Source: Limanda limanda (taxonomy: Eukaryota > Chordata > Actinopteri > Pleuronectiformes > Pleuronectidae). From it: a stretch of DNA of 64,000 bases. Position 1 is the stretch's first letter, and each line of letters opens with the position of its first letter. Where the stretch lies: positions 27,533,027-27,597,026 of the forward strand of contig NC_083646.1 of the NCBI RefSeq assembly GCF_963576545.1, in the 5' to 3' direction. Positions 11,467-23,024 of this stretch are shown here, in pieces. The notes under the pieces are model-generated. The model worked only from the letters and a program-made list of their open reading frames with translations. It did not search any database and was not told the origin of the DNA. Position numbers and translations under genes: made by a program.

Positions 11467-14400
11467 ATGAAGTTGAACTTGAATAGAAAGTATCCAAGAC
11501 CAAGGTTAGAACACATCTGTTTATTTTACATTAGAAATGTTAGTATTATCCTGGCCCTCGGCCTTGTCTGCCTGATTTGCTGTAACGCAGTTAGGGTTGA
11601 AAGGCGTCGTCCCAGACCAATCATGTCCAGAAAGAATGAGACTGATGTCCAAACCAAAGCAGCACGTGAGTCATTAGTCAAATCTATGTTTGTTTCATCC
11701 TCTATTTCTGTAAAAAAGTCAAATAGGTCTTTAAATCTGGTTTAGATTACGTCTTGAAGTTGCTTACCTTCATGTCTTTCATCACAGAGAACCCTTGCAA
11801 GGCCATCCCACTGGACTTTGTCTTTGTCATTGACAGCTCCAGAAGCATCCGTCCCAACGACTATGAGAAGGTCAAAACCTTCATCATCAACGTGATTCAG
11901 TTCCTCACAATTGGCCCTGATGCGACACGGGTTGGTCTGCTCCAGTATGGCAGCGTGGTCCAGCCTGAGTTCTCCCTCAACAACTACACCAATAAGGCCG
12001 AGGTGGAGCAGGCAGTGAGGAACATGGAGCACCTTGCCACAGGGACCATGACCGGTCTGGCCATCCAGTACACCATGGAGACTGCCTTCACGGAGAAAGA
12101 GGGAGCACGGCCGGCAAACCTGCACATCCCACGAATTGCTATGATTGTGACTGATGGGAGGCCACAGGACACGGTAGAGGAGCCTGCAGCTCAGGCGAGG
12201 CATGTTGGCATCCAGATCTTTGCTATTGGAGTGGGCAGAGTGGATATGAACACCCTGAAGGCCATAGGGAGCGAGCCTCACTCTGAGCATGTTCACCTGG
12301 TGGCCAACTTCAGCCAGATAGAAACCCTTATCTCCGTGTTCCAGTCCAAACTGTGTGGAGGTGAGGAATCCCATCTACTTCTCTTTTCAATCATTTATAC
12401 AAGCATGTGCATATCCATGAGTTTGAGTCTATGTGTCACGTATATCCCTGCATGCATTAGTTTCAGAGATGTGTGAGGTTGTGGACAACCAGTGCCAACA
12501 TATCTGTGTGAGCAGCCCTGCTTCGTACCGGTGCCAGTGCAGGGAAGGGTTCATCCTAAACCCTGATGGAAAGACATGTACAGGTGAAGGAACTGTTTTT
12601 TAATTTAAAGGGGACTCTTTTTTTTGACTCACTAACGTTAACAAAGCAGCTTCCCTTTCCTAGACAATATAATGAAGGGATGATTAATGGAATTTCCAAT
12701 ATTACAAGCCCTTTTGTAACTCTACTTTGAAATGGTTCATTTAAGGTAAGAGAAATTGAAAGTCTCCATTAGAGCGTGACCAAGGAGGGTTTGTTTTCAC
12801 CCCTGTCTGTTTTTGTGTGTTTTGTATGTTTCTTTGTTTCTTTGTAAGCAAGATAAAAAAAAAAACGATTTCCACAAAGAGTGTAGATCTGGATCAGGGC
12901 ACGGTTTAAGGATTTTTTTTATCACTTTCTTTTACATTGTGAGATAGAGATTTCAAAATTTCAAAATAAGCCATTTCACTGATATCTATGGGTGGCTGGT
13001 GAAACGTGGAGGTGTTTCCAGGGTGTCATAGTATCTCCATATCAAAACAAGAACGTAGTTTCGATCTTTCCTGTCTTGGGTTCCAACTCTGCACCTTTAC
13101 CAGAGTGAACATTGATTTTGAGTTGAAGGATGATTTATAGTGGTCTTTTATCTGTTTTGTTCTTGTATGGTGGTTTGACTATACACAGTATGTGTCTATC
13201 TCCAAGTCCTTAATTTTGCAAAAGCTGTATCAATCAATCAATCAATCATCAAGTTTTATTTGTATAGCCCACATTCACAAATCACAATTCGTCTCATAGG
13301 GCTTTAACATGGTGTGACATCCTCTGTCCTTAACCCTCAACAAGAGTAAGGAAAAACTACTAAAAACCTTTTTAACAGGTAAAAATATGTAGAAACCTCA
13401 GAGAGAGCCACATGTGAGGGATCCCTCTCCCAGTACGGACAGAAGTGCAATAGATGTCAAGTGTAAGAAAACATCATCAGGATTAAAGTTTTTAGCAGCA
13501 TCGATGAGGTTAAACATTTTTCAATAGTATATGTGAAGCAGTTCTGCTGCAAGCATAGTCTCTGGTCAGCAGCCAGCAAGATCACGTTCCAGCATCAGGA
13601 TGGGATCCACTATAGTCCACAGTTATTGTCCACTGCCGCCAGTTAGAATCCATTATCAGCTGCCGCCTCGGTCGCGGTACACCATCAGCCGATGCCAGCG
13701 CGACAAAGGCACGATACAGAATCCACCGAACTGGATCCACCATTGCGACCTCTGACGCGCGATCCACAATCATATCCATGGTGCGGCCACAGCTGTGGCC
13801 CTGCATCCGCGGGCGCTAAGGCACAGAAACTCCGGGAAAGGGGTCAAGTTAGTAACATGTACTGATGAGATAAGAATTACCTTGATGTGTTAGGGATGGA
13901 GAAAAGGAAGGAGAAGCAGGAGAAGTAGGAAAGAGAAGCTCCATGTGTCTTGTGTCATAAATTCCCTGTGCGTCTTAGCATCATCAGGGGTTTTTGCCTT
14001 TTAATCAATTTTGGAACATAGGGCGAGTTACTTTCTGCCGCACTAATTAGCTCTAACTATAAGCTTTATCAAAAAGGAAGGTTTTGAGTCTACTTTTAAA
14101 CGAACAGAGCGTGTCTGCTTCCCTAACTGAAAGAGCTTGATGGCTAAAAGCTCTGGCTCCTACTCTACTTTTAGAGACTTTAGGGACGACAAGTAAACCT
14201 GAATTCTGGGATAGGAGTGCTCTAGTAGGTTGATATGGTATTAACATCTCTTTAAGGTAAAAAGGTGCCATATCATTTAGGGCCTTGAAGGTGAGGAGGA
14301 GAATTTTAAATTCTATTCTTGATTTAACAGGAAGCCAGTGTAGCGATGCTAATACTGGAGAAATGTGCTCTCTTTTCTTGGTTCTCGTCAGGACACGTGC

Positions 14401-17400
14401 TGCGGCATTTTGGACCAGCTGCAGAGTCTTTAACGACTTACTGCTGGAGCCTGATAATAGTGAATTACAGACGTCCAGTCTCGATGTAACAAAGGCGTGG
14501 ACTAGTTTTTCTGCATCTTTTTGCGAAAGGACATGTCTGATTTTTGAGATATTACGCAAGTGGAAAAAGGTGGTCCTAGAAATTTGTTTTAAGTGACTAT
14601 TAAAGGACAATTCAGGATCGAAGATCACTCCCAAGTTCCTGACTGTTTCATTGGAAGCAAGGGCAATGTCATCTAGCGCAGCTATATCATTAGATAATGT
14701 TTCTCTAAGGTGTTTAGGGCCGAGTATTATAACCTCAGTTTTATCTGAGTTTAATAAGAGAAAATTGTGGGTCATCCAGGTTTTTATGTCCTTGAGACAT
14801 GCTCGAAGTTTAGTTAATTGATTACTTTGATCAGGTTTTATTGATAAATATAACTGGGTGTCATCCGCATAACAGTGAAAATTTACCGAGTGTGTCCTGA
14901 TAATGTTTCCAAGTGGAAGCATATATAATGAGAATAAAATTGGGCCGAGCACAGACCCCTGTGGAACATCATGGTTAACTTTGGTGCGCACAGATGACTC
15001 ATCATTAATTTGTACGAATTGGGAGCGATCAGAAAAATAAGATTTAAACCAGTTTAGGGCCGTTCCTTTAATGTTAATTAACTGTTTTAGTCTCTGTAAT
15101 AAAATTTGATGGTCAATTGTGTCGAATGCTGCACTGACATCTAACAGAACAAGGACAGACACAAGTCCCTGATCTGAAGCTATTAGAAGGTCATTAGTGA
15201 CTTTTGCCAGGGCTGTCTCTGTGCTGTGATTGGTTCTAAACCCAGACTGAAAGTCTTCATATATATTATTTTCCTGGAGAAACTCACACAGCTGATTGGC
15301 TACAACTTTTTCTAAGATTTTATACAGGAAGGGGAGATTAGATATTGGCCTGTAATTTGCTAAAACCTCTGGGTCTAGGGTTGGTTTTTTGAGTAGGGGT
15401 TTGATTACAGCTATTTTAAAAGACTGTGGTACATAACCTGATGATAATGACAGATTGATTGTGTTAAGAAGCGAACCATCTATTAGGGGCAGAATTTCTT
15501 TACGTAATTTAGTTGGAATCGGATCTAAGATACAGGTTGTTGGTTTAGAACCTGAGATTATTTTGGTAAACTGATCACGGGTGATCAGAGAAAAGCTGTC
15601 TAAGTAATGGGAAGGATTCTCAGCCGTTTCTGAGATCTCTGTTGTTGGGAGGGTATTAGTGCCAATTGAGGGCAGGAGATGGTTGATTTTATTTCTAATA
15701 GTTAGAATTTTATCATTAAAAAAGGTCATAAAGATATTGCTATTTAGGGATCGAGGAATACTGGGTTCGGTGGCTGTATCAAAAGATATCCTAGTAAATC
15801 CAGCAGCAGCACTAGAAGTAGAGCAATTGAGATGAGTCTCCCTTTAGAAATAAACCACTGGGACCAGGGGAGCTGTGGCTGTGTGTCAGTCCTACATCTG
15901 CATGGATATGAGGGGGGGGGGGGTAAATGACTGCAGTAAATTACTTTGTCTTGCAGCAATCAGGTAAAAGTGACAAACAAACAGCAAATAAACAGTGACA
16001 AACTGTTTGATGTGGCAAAACAGCCACATCCAGCATCAGCAGACCAACGAGGAGCAGGTTGACACAAGTTATTTTGCACACAGGCAAATTAAGACTACAA
16101 ATGAAGTCTGACTTATTTGAGTCACCAGAGAAACTTACAATCTCTCGGCTCTTTTCTGTTTATATCTAATGGCATTCAGAAATTGATCACTGTGCTGACG
16201 GCACCCATGGCTGTGAGCAGGAGTTTATTAATACCAACGACTCCTGTGTGTGTAAATGCAGAAAAGGCTACACACTCAACCGTGACGGAAGAACTTGCAA
16301 GAGTAAGTGTCAGATGCTTTTTTCCCACAACTTACGCTATATTTGAAAAATTTACTTCAATATTTTCTTTATACTTTTTAGAGCAAGACAGCAGTATAAA
16401 CAAAGATGAGTTATTAATGTTTAAAGCTGTCCAGATTGGTATCTATTGTAGATGTCCTGTTATCCTACTTTGGTATAAGTTTTCTACAATTTGTCTCGGA
16501 AGAAGAGAAATAGTACAATGGGGAAGGTGGAGGGGGCATATTGATGATTTGTCACGAGTTAGATCTTGATTCATGTAAACAAAGCAACAATCTCTCTGCT
16601 CGTCTCTAATTTTGTTTGTGTTGTCCATTGTCCCCCAGAGATTGATCACTGTGCTGATGGTTCTCATGGCTGTGAACAGGAGTTTGAAAACAAAGACGAC
16701 TCATGTGTGTGCAAATGCAGACAAGGCTACACACTCAGGCCTGATGGGAAAACATGCAAGAGTAAGAATCCAAATGCTTCTCTCCTTGTTTTGCTGTAAT
16801 GAGAGACAGATTTGCATCAGAATCTCAGTGTAAGACAGCAGCTCTACCAAAATGATGTCTTATTGATTTATATATGCTCAAAATTAATATCTGATGTAGA
16901 TTTCCTTGATCCTATGTTGCGTTAGTAGAAGAACAATTTTAATTTGGGGTTGAGTCCAAATGTTCAACATGACAAAAAGCATTTAAAACTATTATTTGCA
17001 AAATGCTAATAATTATCAAAATTTGATAATAAGCTAGTCACTCTTTTGGCTTAAATGTGAAAGTTGGTCATGATCAGATACCAGCCTGATCATTATATAT
17101 TTATCTGGGGTTAAATCTTTCTTTTATGATGAATGGGCTGTTTTTGTATAGTGCTGCAGTCTTATTGACTGTAAATGCTTTACAGTACAAGCCACATTCA
17201 CTCATTCACAGCACTATTATATTCTGTACTACAATATTTAGTATTTACACACTGTCGGCATAACCGTCATATATATATGACCAATATCTTGACCAATGAC
17301 CTTTCATGAGGCAGACTTGATCAAACCACAGACCTGGTGAGTGGACGACCTGCCTCCTGAGCCACAGTCTCTGACACATTGGAATGAAACCTACAACCAC

Positions 17401-20400
17401 CAAGTTGATGCTGCTGAGGAGAATTTTTTTTTTTATAAATGTAATTTTGCTTCGACTGGCATCATAAATAACATTTGTCAACATTTGTCACCAGCCATGA
17501 GGGGTTGAAATGTGTTTTTACACATCACAGAAGGAAGATCTTTTGTTAAACGTTATAAGTGTGGAATAACTTCTGGGAGTGATCAGCACCTTCACCAGGG
17601 TTCATCCTCTATGGATAATGAATGTACTCATAAATGTTGCACAATCTGTTCCAGTTGTAGAATCTAATGGAGGCTACAAATTTGCTGATGATGATAATGT
17701 GGTGGTGGAGATCACTTGCTTTTTGAGATATCTCACTATGGACCAGAGTTTTGTCTGGACAGATGAAGACCCATCCACAATATACTCACAAAATATAAAA
17801 TACTTTTTCTGTAGTTGTTTTTAAAATGGTCTGTCTGTATTTATATAGCACTTTTCTAGTCTTGATGAGCTCTCAAAGTGCTTTACAGTACAGTTTATTC
17901 CCACACAAATGAATACAGTGCATTGATTGGCAGCACTTTTTTAATGTGGGGAAATCCGGGGTATCTTGCCCAAGGACACTTCGGCATGCAGATGGGGAAG
18001 AGGGGGATCGGACCGCCTACCTTCTGGTTATAGGAGGAACATGCTACACATTCTACCCCTTCAGCCACAGCCGCCTACTAATGTGTTTTTGACTGATGCT
18101 GTTCAGATGACATGATACATTCAAGCACCACTGGTGATAAATCCTTTGTATGGGTCACACTGGGAAGCAGTTGAGAAATGTTTTTAATTTTCTCAGTAAT
18201 TACTCCTCATCTGACTATACTCCCTGCAGAGACTGATCACTGTGCTGATGGGAAACATGGCTGTGAACACGACTTCATGAACACTGAAGATTCATGTGTG
18301 TGTAAATGCAGAGAAGGATACATACTGCGACCTGATGGCAAAACATGTCAGAGTGAGTCCAAGTAAACTGAACATAAAAGATATTTCATGTCAGCATATT
18401 TATTTGCAATATTACAATTTGATTCTACTAATAAGTATACATATAAATACAAGTTATCCACACATATATGTATACATATACATATACATATACAATACAT
18501 AGAAAAAGACTGACTGGCTTGATTATACATTTAATCGTGCAAAAAAGACAGAAACATATTTCAGAAGTTAAACTTCCATCTGCATGTTTTCAAACGTTGC
18601 TCTGAATGTTTCTCCACCCTGCTGCACTATTTATATGTTACATCATTTTGAATGATTTTATTATTCAGTCGAGAGGTCGGTGTTATCCCATGCACTCACT
18701 AAAAAGACAAACTTTGCCCTTTTCCTAGATGAATGGATATTCTGTGTTCACCATGATGAATGTCTTCAAGTTGATAATGTTGATAACATGAAGGATGACG
18801 TAAAATAGCAAACAACAAACAGCAAAAGAATATATTTTTGTTATAGTTTTAATTCATTTTAATGATAACAACACCCTTAATTTCTTTTAGAAATGTCTTT
18901 GTCTCTGTTAAATTAAACTAATAGGTCTGGATCTATGTCAGACTGTGGACCATGGCTGTGAACATCAGTGTGTCAGCACCACTGACTCTTACGTCTGCAG
19001 ATGTTTTGAAGGATATATCTTGGCTGAGGATGGGAAGAGCTGCATAAGTATGATCTTAAACTCCTTTAATTCAGACCATCATCTTCAAATGTTCACTTAT
19101 GTACTGATAAATGAACCATATTTTTTTATATCCGTGTGTCTGACAGAGGCAGAGTGTGGTGATGGAGTCATGGATCTGGTTTTCGTGATCGATGGCTCCA
19201 AGAGTCTGGGCCCTGCCAACTTCGAGCTGGTCAAACACTTTGTAAACAGTATTGTGGACTCACTGGACATTTCCAAGACAGGCACACATGTCGGCCTTCT
19301 TCAGTATTCCACCAAAGTCCGCACCCAGTTCACCCTTGGCCAGTACACCACAGCGCAGGACGTCAAACAGGCTGTGGCCCGGATGCAGTACATGGGGAGA
19401 GGTTCTATGACGGGCTCAGCCTTACGTCACATGTTTGACTTCAGCTTTTCAGTCAAAGAGGGTGCTAGGCCAAACACTCCACGTGTCACTGTTGTGTTCA
19501 CGGATGGGAGATCACAGGATGATGTCTCTGAATGGGCGACTAAAGCAAAGAACTCTGGTTAGTTTTACATTGGAAATTTGACAATTTGTGGTGTTACAAA
19601 TTTGAATTAAATTAACTTTGCTCCTATGGCCATTTGCTGCTCATCATGCTTTCTTTTACTTCCAGGGATCACCATGTATGCCTTGGGTGTTGGAAAAGCC
19701 ATTGAGCAAGAGTTGCGAGAAATAGCCTCCGAGCCTGATGAAAAGCATCTTTACTATGCAGAGGATTTTGAAAAGATGGGAGAAATTAAAAAGAAGCTAA
19801 AATCCAGGATATGTAAAGGTACACACGCACACAGCTGAAGTACTGAACTACTCTGTCAAACTATGAGTCAATCGATTAAAAATGTATATGTTTGCATATA
19901 TTCACAAATCACCATTTGGGTCGTGCATCAAGGTGCAAGGTGCAAGATAATAGCTCCTTAACCCTCGACTTGAGTAAGCAAAAATAACCCCAAAAAATCA
20001 CAGTGCTCTATCAACCAAAAACCAGCTATTTTAACACAACAGTCTCCAAAATGTTTGCCAACATCACTGCTCAGTATTCTTGAGCTTTACGTTGAGTGAA
20101 TATTGGTGCATCACTGCCACCTGCTGTGTGTTCATATAGCACAATGCACTTACTGTATCTCTCCCAGCTTCACTGCATTGTGGAAGGAAAAGGGTAAGAG
20201 AGTTGAAGGTGAGACAAGAGAAACTGACTCAAGAACAAGAAGATTTTTCATCTTGTTTATTTTTCCCCCACAGACAAACCAGCTGATGAAAACATGTGCC
20301 AGTGTGAGAACGTGATCATGTTTCAAAACCAGGTCACTGAGAAGCTGAAGAACCTGGTCCAGAATAATATCCTTTTCTCCATAATTATACAAACATTCAG

Positions 20401-22045
20401 CATAGGTTTTATGGTAAGTTTCTGAAGTATTTTCTAATTAGAGGAGCATTCTAAATAAAGTTTGTGTATCTGCCTTTAAAAAGAGAGACACAAGGAACAC
20501 AGGAGACACATTACCACTGTTGGCTGTTTAACAAACACTACAACTCCAGTAGTGCAAAAAAGACTCATGTGTCACTAATACAGAATGGAATCATGATCTA
20601 TAGTATTAACAGACAAACACTGTGCAATTACGTCTGTTGTCTGATGAATTTAGAAGAAAACAGCTTTAAACCGCTTTAAAGGAATAGTTCACCTTAAAAT
20701 TCACTCATTATCTACTCACTCCTATGCCAAACGAGGAGTGGGTTAAGTGTTGGGGTCCACAAAACACTTCTGGAGTTTCAGGGATAAACAGCATAGTAGC
20801 CAGGTAGCAGCCAAATCTAATACACCTGAAGATATTAGTGAGCATTAGTGGGTTTGTGGACACTTGGATGACACCACAGGAGCAGTATGGAGGCATGTTG
20901 TATGTTTTTTCTGTCATTTTTTTTCACGACTGAAGATAGCTCACTATTATCTTCAGTTGTATTGGATTTGGCTGCTACTCTGTTTACCCCTGAAACTCCA
21001 GAAATGTTTTGTGGACTGAAACACTTCACCCAATCCTCCATTGGCATAGATGTGAGTAAAAAATGAGTCAATTATCACTTTTGGGTGAACTATTCCTTTA
21101 ACTCTGACACATATATCCGAGGGACCAGGAAAAAAAGGATTGTGTTTTTTATCCACATTTTGTTTTATCCACATGTTAATGTCTGTGACAAACAAATTAC
21201 TCTTAACATTCAATTATTGAAGAGGGTAACAAATTATAAAGCTTGTTTTTTGTGTAAGGAAGTCCAAATCATAATTTACTGGTATACGATTAACACATGA
21301 AAATGTATATAGTATTTATTAAACAAATATTTGTGAATGGTCTGGTCAGACAGTGAACGTCAACACTAATTATAGACTTTATATAGGTGAAGGGATAATA
21401 AAATAACATGTATGAAGCTATATACTAAGCTCCCTCATAAATGCTGATGGGTTGGTTCTGACTAATCACTACACCTACAGTATAGTAACAACAGCCAATG
21501 GGCACCAATGCAAATACAAGTTGTGGATTTGTTATCATACTTAAGTTTAAGTACAAAAGTATTGACAACAACATAGGTACAGGTTTAACATTAAATGGCA
21601 CCTGAGACTGATATATCTTTTACACTATACAGTATATCAAGCTCAAGCGTCTTACTTTGCATACAGATAGCTAGTTTAGTCAAGTTGTAAAATGTTGAGT
21701 AAAATGTTTTTGATAGTTTTACAGTTATTTGGATTAAACTATTTGAGAAATTTAAATTCAATGAAAATATATAAAATTCAATAAATCAAAAATAATTAGT
21801 CTCTGATACAGGTTATCTGAAACATTTGGGCCCAAAGTAGACGCTGTTTGGAACTAGTATTGTAACATAACAAAGATTGTACAAACAATGTTAATCTGAA
21901 AAGTAGCTAAACTATCAGATAGATGTAGAGGAGTCTATTTGTCTCTGAAATGTTCAAATATAAAGGAAGTCATATATACACCAGAACACAGGTAGAACAT
22001 ATTACTATATTATTAAGATGAATAATGTTAAAAATTATAAGAAGT

Positions 22046-22086
<41 letters not shown>

Positions 22087-22289
22087 GATAATATAAAATA
22101 GAAGAATCACCTTTGGCAACACCAACTGAATCCTTGTTTTTTCTTCTATGATGGCTTTAACATAAATTCTTAGAAACGTATGTACGTATGTTGTGTCTTT
22201 ATTTGGATCTGTGTCTTTCCTTAACCTGCCTACTTGAGACCATGTCCAAGAAGCTGGAGAAACTCGAGAATCAAGTTGTGCACATATAA
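11467..22289 (+). CDS. MATN2: Matrilin-2: vWA - 5 EGF - vWA - coiled coil
   Basis: Secreted matrix adaptor protein. Exons: 11467-11665 (signal peptide), 11788-12360 (vWA1), 12467-12583, 16180-16302, 16639-16761, 18230-18352, 18925-19047 (five EGF modules), 19147-19557 and 19666-19818 (vWA2), 20274-20366 and 22234-22289 (coiled coil, stop TAA). All junctions are phase 1, total 2094 nt, 697 residues. Both vWA domains keep MIDAS motifs (DSSRS and DGSKS, with TMTG or SMTG and TDGR). Four EGF exons are exactly 123 nt; the first is 117 nt. Before the helix comes [11 protein letters not shown], with the paired cysteines that crosslink matrilin oligomers. The last intron is AT-AC. Human matrilin-2 has ten EGFs and a unique segment before the coiled coil; neither extra block is visible here. 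Start: ATG 11467 follows an in-frame TAA and a hydrophobic stretch ([16 protein letters not shown]), but an acceptor-like TTTTACATTAG before 11533 leaves an upstream first exon possible. Gene order favours MATN2 over other matrilins. Confidence 0.93.
13229..15960 (-). mobile_element. L2-like LINE, 5'-truncated, antisense in a MATN2 intron
   Basis: Read on the minus strand, the element ends in a 3'UTR with the CTCTTGTTGAGGGTTAAGGA and AAAGCCCTATGAGAC blocks and a TTGA tandem tail at 13229-13250, the layout of L2-clade non-LTR elements in fish. The upstream part carries an uninterrupted reverse transcriptase ORF at 14053-15729. The endonuclease part is missing, so the copy is 5'-truncated, the normal outcome of target-primed insertion. 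Other tails of the same family in this window lie at 19896-19990, 50440-50560, 57040-57320, 60285-60416 and 63420-63807. Confidence 0.85.
14053..15729 (-). CDS. LINE reverse transcriptase ORF (partial, open over 558 codons)
   Basis: This is the second half of a non-LTR retrotransposon ORF2. Visible reverse transcriptase blocks in order: LDPIPTKL near residue 68, [18 protein letters not shown] near 125, [15 protein letters not shown] near 160, [16 protein letters not shown] (first catalytic Asp) near 195, [15 protein letters not shown] near 255, and CYADDTQLY with the catalytic DD near 285. A C-terminal part with [11 protein letters not shown] and LHWLPV, typical of the L2/CR1 group, ends at DKAYS. 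The frame is open throughout, which suggests a fairly recent insertion. The endonuclease domain and true start are absent, so it is not an autonomous element. It is antisense to MATN2. Confidence 0.85.
   Translation of the reverse strand: MTFFNDKILTIRNKINHLLPSIGTNTLPTTEISETAENPSHYLDSFSLITRDQFTKIISGSKPTTCILDPIPTKLRKEILPLIDGSLLNTINLSLSSGYVPQSFKIAVIKPLLKKPTLDPEVLANYRPISNLPFLYKILEKVVANQLCEFLQENNIYEDFQSGFRTNHSTETALAKVTNDLLIASDQGLVSVLVLLDVSAAFDTIDHQILLQRLKQLINIKGTALNWFKSYFSDRSQFVQINDESSVRTKVNHDVPQGSVLGPILFSLYMLPLGNIIRTHSVNFHCYADDTQLYLSIKPDQSNQLTKLRACLKDIKTWMTHNFLLLNSDKTEVIILGPKHLRETLSNDIAALDDIALASNETVRNLGVIFDPELSFNSHLKQISRTTFFHLRNISKIRHVLSQKDAEKLVHAFVTSRLDVCNSLLSGSSSKSLKTLQLVQNAAARVLTRTKKREHISPVLASLHWLPVKSRIEFKILLLTFKALNDMAPFYLKEMLIPYQPTRALLSQNSGLLVVPKVSKSRVGARAFSHQALSVREADTLCSFKSRLKTFLFDKAYS
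16762..18229 (+). other. MATN2 intron between EGF3 and EGF4
   Basis: Holds a reverse SINE (17824-18078) and a more decayed SINE-like stretch at about 17130-17370. The ORF at 17579-17824 has no EGF cysteine pattern and is not supported as an exon. Confidence 0.65.
17824..18078 (-). repeat. tRNA-derived SINE, reverse copy
   Basis: Begins TTTATATAGCACTTTTCTAG and ends with ATTCTACCCCTTCAGCCACA, the reverse complement of the tail and A-box head of the window's main SINE. It lies in a MATN2 intron. Confidence 0.8.
18353..18924 (+). other. MATN2 intron between EGF4 and EGF5
   Basis: AT-rich, with a short TATACA simple repeat around 18455-18500. I see nothing else. Confidence 0.8.
19896..19990 (-). 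repeat. Short relic of the L2-like LINE 3' tail
   Basis: Contains TTCACAAATCACCATTTGGG and then CCTTAACCCTCGACTTGAGT, matching the reverse-strand 3'UTR of the LINE at 13229. Heavily decayed. Confidence 0.55.
20680..21097. mobile_element. Foldback MITE flanked by TTAA
   Basis: Left end AGGAATAGTTCACCTTAAAA and right end TTTTGGGTGAACTATTCCT are inverted and flanked by TTAA (20676-20679 and 21098-21101). The arms stay complementary far inward (GAGTTTCAGGGATAAACAG against CTGTTTACCCCTGAAACTC), so the element is a long imperfect palindrome. A TTAA target is typical of the piggyBac and Kolobok groups; no transposase is present. Confidence 0.8.
22048..22083. repeat. TA dinucleotide microsatellite
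   Basis: About 18 uninterrupted TA units inside the AT-AC intron of MATN2. Confidence 0.9.
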
Positions 22290-22487
22290 AAGGCTGAGAC
22301 TCATCCATCAGCATCTACAGGATCCCTTGAATCCTGCTCAGCAAGTTACACAAATCCAATGCTTTCTGAGGAAGCTATATAAACACTCTTGAATGCAACA
22401 CAATGTATTCTATGTATTTTTGTCTGTAATGGTCTTAATTGTATCATGCCAAGTCAATTATTAACTCTCTGAAACAGAAAAGTGACA

Positions 22488-22493
22488 AATAAA
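22488..22493 (+). terminator. Candidate MATN2 polyadenylation signal
   Basis: AATAAA 199 bp after the MATN2 stop codon and 530 bp before the ERICH5 start, so it gives a short plausible 3'UTR. Confidence 0.55.
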
Positions 22494-23024
22494 CACTCAT
22501 CATGTTTTTATTAGGTTTTGTGAGGATGTCTATTGGGGACTTATTGTCAAAGAAAGTACAGAATGTACTAAAGCTGCCTTGTCAATATTTAAACAGCATA
22601 CCTTCAGTGACTCCAAAAATAGAGCCAGTAGAGAGAGAATGCTTTGTTAATGTGCTTCTCGAAAGTCAGAGGGGACACTCCTATAAAGGGGAGGACACAC
22701 TTCATGCACATGTTTGTCTCCTCCTCCCCCTCCTGTATGAATAGAGTGACTGAGCAGGAATCAGTCTAGGAACATTCAGCTGGAGTTGCCTGTGCTGCTC
22801 TATATGCTCACAACAGATCCTTGTCTGGGGCCAGAGGGCAGGAGGCCATGCGCAAACACACAGACAGAGAGATTATGGTACCCAGCTACTCTTAGAAAGT
22901 AAAAAGAGATTCGCTGTCCATGTTTTTATTGCTTGGCAGTCTTTGTTGAAAGAGAGCACTAGGACTTGTGTTGGCTCCTGAACAGCTTCCAGGTTCTTGG
23001 ATCACCTCATCCTTATTGTCAAAC
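22494..23024 (+). other. MATN2-ERICH5 intergenic interval
   Basis: About 0.5 kb that must contain the ERICH5 promoter and 5'UTR. A TATA-like CTATAAAGGGG occurs at 22681-22691, about 340 bp before the ERICH5 ATG. No other element is recognised. Confidence 0.45.

Larger units (their letters stand above)
12584..16179 (+). other. MATN2 intron between EGF1 and EGF2
   Basis: Mostly occupied by an L2-like LINE in antisense orientation (13229-15960). The flanks 12584-13228 and 15960-16179 show no further EGF exon or recognisable element. Confidence 0.8.
20367..22233 (+). other. U12-type AT-AC intron in the MATN2 coiled coil
   Basis: The donor reads ATATCCTTTT right after the coding sequence ...CTGGTCCAGAATA. 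The acceptor side has TTCCTTAAC at 22217-22225, a perfect U12 branch-site word, followed by CTGCCTAC with the terminal AC at 22232-22233. Splicing these ends keeps the phase and joins the first half of the coiled coil to [18 protein letters not shown] and a stop, which lines up with the C-terminus of human matrilin-2. No GT-AG pair gives this. An AT-AC intron at this place is known in vertebrate matrilin genes. The intron also contains a TTAA MITE (20680-21097) and a TA microsatellite (about 22048-22083). Confidence 0.92.

Noticed and set aside
11742..12374. 210-codon minus-strand ORF over the first vWA exon
   Set aside because: Antisense of a well-supported matrilin exon; no domain character.
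17579..17824. ORF in a MATN2 intron considered as an extra EGF or other exon
   Set aside because: No EGF cysteine spacing and no matching splice phase.
20397..20418. GT donor ending the first MATN2 coiled-coil exon at GGTTTTATG|gtaagt
   Set aside because: It looks good locally but appends [11 protein letters not shown] to the helix and leaves the downstream [11 protein letters not shown] segment unused. The AT-AC reading restores both phase and homology.
21090..21108. ATTCCTTTAACTCTGACAC as an alternative U12 branch and AC acceptor
   Set aside because: It is the right terminus of a TTAA MITE, and the sequence after it does not encode the matrilin C-terminus.
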